Below, in pieces: positions 62,356 to 64,000 of a DNA stretch of 64,000 bases (the stretch's first letter is position 1; each line of letters opens with the position of its first letter). The notes under the pieces were generated by a model, which was not told where the DNA came from, did no database searches, and worked only from the letters and a program-made list of their open reading frames with translations. The DNA is taken from NCBI GenBank assembly GCA_035292585.1, contig DATDPU010000013.1, forward strand, positions 1 to 64,000, written 5' to 3'. The DNA is from DASSFZ01 sp035292585 (GTDB lineage Bacteria > Chloroflexota > Anaerolineae > Fen-1058). The position numbers and the translations under genes are program-made.

Positions 62356-64000
62356 ATGAAACTGATTTTGCATCTCACACACGTTTCGCGCCGGACGGCC
62401 TTCCTGGCCATACTCGCCGGCTGTCTATGCGGAGCGAGCACCGCCGGGCTGGTAGTCTTGATTAACTTGGTTTTGAACAGTGCGACGCCGGTTAATAGTG
62501 GATATCTACTGGCCTTTGTCGGACTGCTCATAGCTCTGATCGGGTTGACTATCTGGTCTCAGGCTTTACTGGTTCAACTGGCAGAAGGCAGTGTCTATGA
62601 GTTGCGTTTGCACCTCAGCCGACAGATTCTGGCTACCCCGCTGCGCCGCTTGGAAGCGCTGGGAGCGCCCCGACTGATGGCCGTTCTCACCGGGGACATC
62701 GCCGATATCAGCACGGGCTACTTGAATCTGCCCACATTGTTTATCCAGGGAACCGCCTTACTGATCGGTCTGGTTTATCTGGGGGTGCTCTCCTGGGCGT
62801 TGCTCTTAGCCGGAGTCGTATTTCTTGTGGTCGGCGCGCTGGGCTACCTGGCCTTAGCGCAGCGCGCCCAGCGCGCGCTGCGGTCGGCGCGCGAGAAACA
62901 GGATAGCCTGTTCGATCATTTCCGAGGGCTTACCGAAGGGACCAAGGAGCTCAAGATTCACCGCTCACGGCGTGAGGCCTTTTTGAAGGACTTGCTGCAA
63001 GGCACGGCGCAGGTTACGCGCGAGTATACCGTAGCCGGTATGAAAACCTATGCGGTTGCACGGGGTTGGGGTAATTCACTCTTTTTCGTGTTGATTGGAC
63101 TATTGCTTTTCGGGCTGCCCCTGGTGCAGCCGATCAGCGCTTATGCGTTGCGCGGGGCGGCGCTGATCGTGCTCTACATGATCTCGCCGCTGGCCATCAT
63201 CCTGAATATGCTGCCCATCCTCGGGCGTGCGGCGGTCGCGCTCCGGAAGGTGGAAGAGCTGGGGCTGGCGCTGTCATCGGCCTCGGGCGAGGAGGCGGAA
63301 ACAGCGCCGCTGAACAACACGCCGGGCTGGCATACGCTGCAATTGAAAGGAATCACGCACATCTATTCCCATGAGCAGGACGACTCCCCCTTTACTTTAG
63401 GACCGATCGATCTCACTTTTCATCCCGGTGAACTCGTCTTTCTGGTTGGAGGAAACGGCAGCGGCAAAACGACGCTGGCCAAGGTGCTGATCGGTCTTTA
63501 TCCGCCCGAGACCGGAGCGATCGACCTGGATGATCAGCCGGTAACCGATGCGAACCGCGAAGACTATCGCCAGCTCTTCACGATCGTGTTCTCCGATTTT
63601 TATCTATTCGAGCACTTGCTGGGCCTGGTGTCGCCGCAACTGGATGCGCAAGCCCGCAACTATCTCATCCAATTACAGCTCGATCGAAAAGTGCAGGTGA
63701 CCGACGGCATTCTGTCCACGACGGCGTTGTCCCAGGGCCAGCGTAAGCGCTTGGCGCTGCTCACGGCTTACTTGGAGAACCGGCCCTTCTATGTGTTCGA
63801 CGAGTGGGCCGCGGATCAAGATCCGCTGTTCAAGCAGCTCTTCTACACCCAGCTCTTACCCGACTTGAAAGCGCGTGGGAAAACGGTGCTGGTCATCACC
63901 CACGATGACAAATATTTCCATGTTGCTGATCGGCTCATCAAGCTCGATTATGGTCAGCTCATCGGTTCAGAGCGCCAAGCCCAGGTGCTCGCCCGCGCCA
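62356..64000 (+). CDS. Cyclic-peptide type ABC exporter (PvdE/SyrD-like), 3' end cut
   Basis: The frame is open from ATG 62356 (GGAGGA upstream) to the window edge, 548 codons, near the usual 550-residue length of the family. The first 330 residues are a six-helix exporter domain (AFLAILAGCLCGASTAGLVV at the start). The nucleotide-binding domain follows: Walker A GGNGSGKTTL (about nt 63451-63480), signature LSQGQRKRLAL, Walker B FYVFDEW and switch ITHDD. SyrD and PvdE export NRPS products, PvdE sending acylated ferribactin out of the cytoplasm for PvdQ to deacylate. With the acylase in this window, the same division of work is plausible. Confidence 0.92.
   Translation, partial: MKLILHLTHVSRRTAFLAILAGCLCGASTAGLVVLINLVLNSATPVNSGYLLAFVGLLIALIGLTIWSQALLVQLAEGSVYELRLHLSRQILATPLRRLEALGAPRLMAVLTGDIADISTGYLNLPTLFIQGTALLIGLVYLGVLSWALLLAGVVFLVVGALGYLALAQRAQRALRSAREKQDSLFDHFRGLTEGTKELKIHRSRREAFLKDLLQGTAQVTREYTVAGMKTYAVARGWGNSLFFVLIGLLLFGLPLVQPISAYALRGAALIVLYMISPLAIILNMLPILGRAAVALRKVEELGLALSSASGEEAETAPLNNTPGWHTLQLKGITHIYSHEQDDSPFTLGPIDLTFHPGELVFLVGGNGSGKTTLAKVLIGLYPPETGAIDLDDQPVTDANREDYRQLFTIVFSDFYLFEHLLGLVSPQLDAQARNYLIQLQLDRKVQVTDGILSTTALSQGQRKRLALLTAYLENRPFYVFDEWAADQDPLFKQLFYTQLLPDLKARGKTVLVITHDDKYFHVADRLIKLDYGQLIGSERQAQVLARA

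Overview
The window is one continuous, all plus-strand biosynthetic region for a hybrid NRPS-PKS lipopeptide-type product. I see no convincing minus-strand gene. Protein families, GC-rich coding, and many palindromic repeats both between and inside genes suggest an uncultured or filamentous bacterium. My weak guess is Chloroflexota, from my recollection of similar in-frame GACGAAGGACGAA-type palindromes there; no ribosomal or housekeeping gene is present to test it.

Layout. (1) 2-13302: the 3' part of a PKS-NRPS gene (KR-ACP-C-A-PCP), then an NRPS that starts with only the C-terminal lobe of a condensation domain and ends C-coiled coil-TE. (2) 13278-18233: accessory block with an MFS exporter, a membrane methyltransferase-like protein, a discrete ACP, an MbtH-like protein, a small unknown protein, a type II thioesterase and an Sfp-type phosphopantetheinyl transferase. 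(3) 18234-18586: gap with a near-consensus sigma70-type promoter. (4) 18587-51176: second assembly line: FAAL-ACP-C-A-PCP; KS(Cys to Ser)-AT-KR-ACP; KS-AT-dead KR-ACP; C-A(Ser-like)-PCP-E-like; KS-AT-KR-ACP-degenerate ACP-sulfotransferase; a stand-alone E-like protein; C-A(Gly-like)-PCP-E-like. (5) 51263-58471: a penicillin-acylase-family enzyme and three tandem stand-alone E-like proteins. (6) 58709-62276: a four-gene hydroxymalonyl/methoxymalonyl-ACP-type set (hydroxyacyl-ACP dehydrogenase, ACP, acyl-ACP dehydrogenase, FkbH-like) without an O-methyltransferase. (7) 62356-64000: a PvdE/SyrD-type ABC exporter cut by the window edge.

How it may work together (inference). The FAAL loads a fatty acid, the NRPS/PKS modules extend it, MbtH and the PPTase support the NRPSs, the ABC exporter moves an acylated precursor out, and the membrane-anchored acylase may remove the acyl group, as PvdE/PvdQ do for pyoverdine. 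The TE at 12.5-13.3 kb is the only cis release domain seen, so the line starting at 18.6 kb may feed into upstream genes, or two clusters may lie side by side.

The most unusual content is a family of six epimerization-like domains, four of them free-standing. They keep most E-domain motifs but lack the glutamate of the EGHGRE motif, and all six proteins that carry them begin with the same short N-terminal helix. Other oddities are a KS with Ser for the catalytic Cys, a half condensation domain, an ST domain without TE, and a population of in-frame palindromic insertions that repeatedly hit the same loop of adenylation domains.
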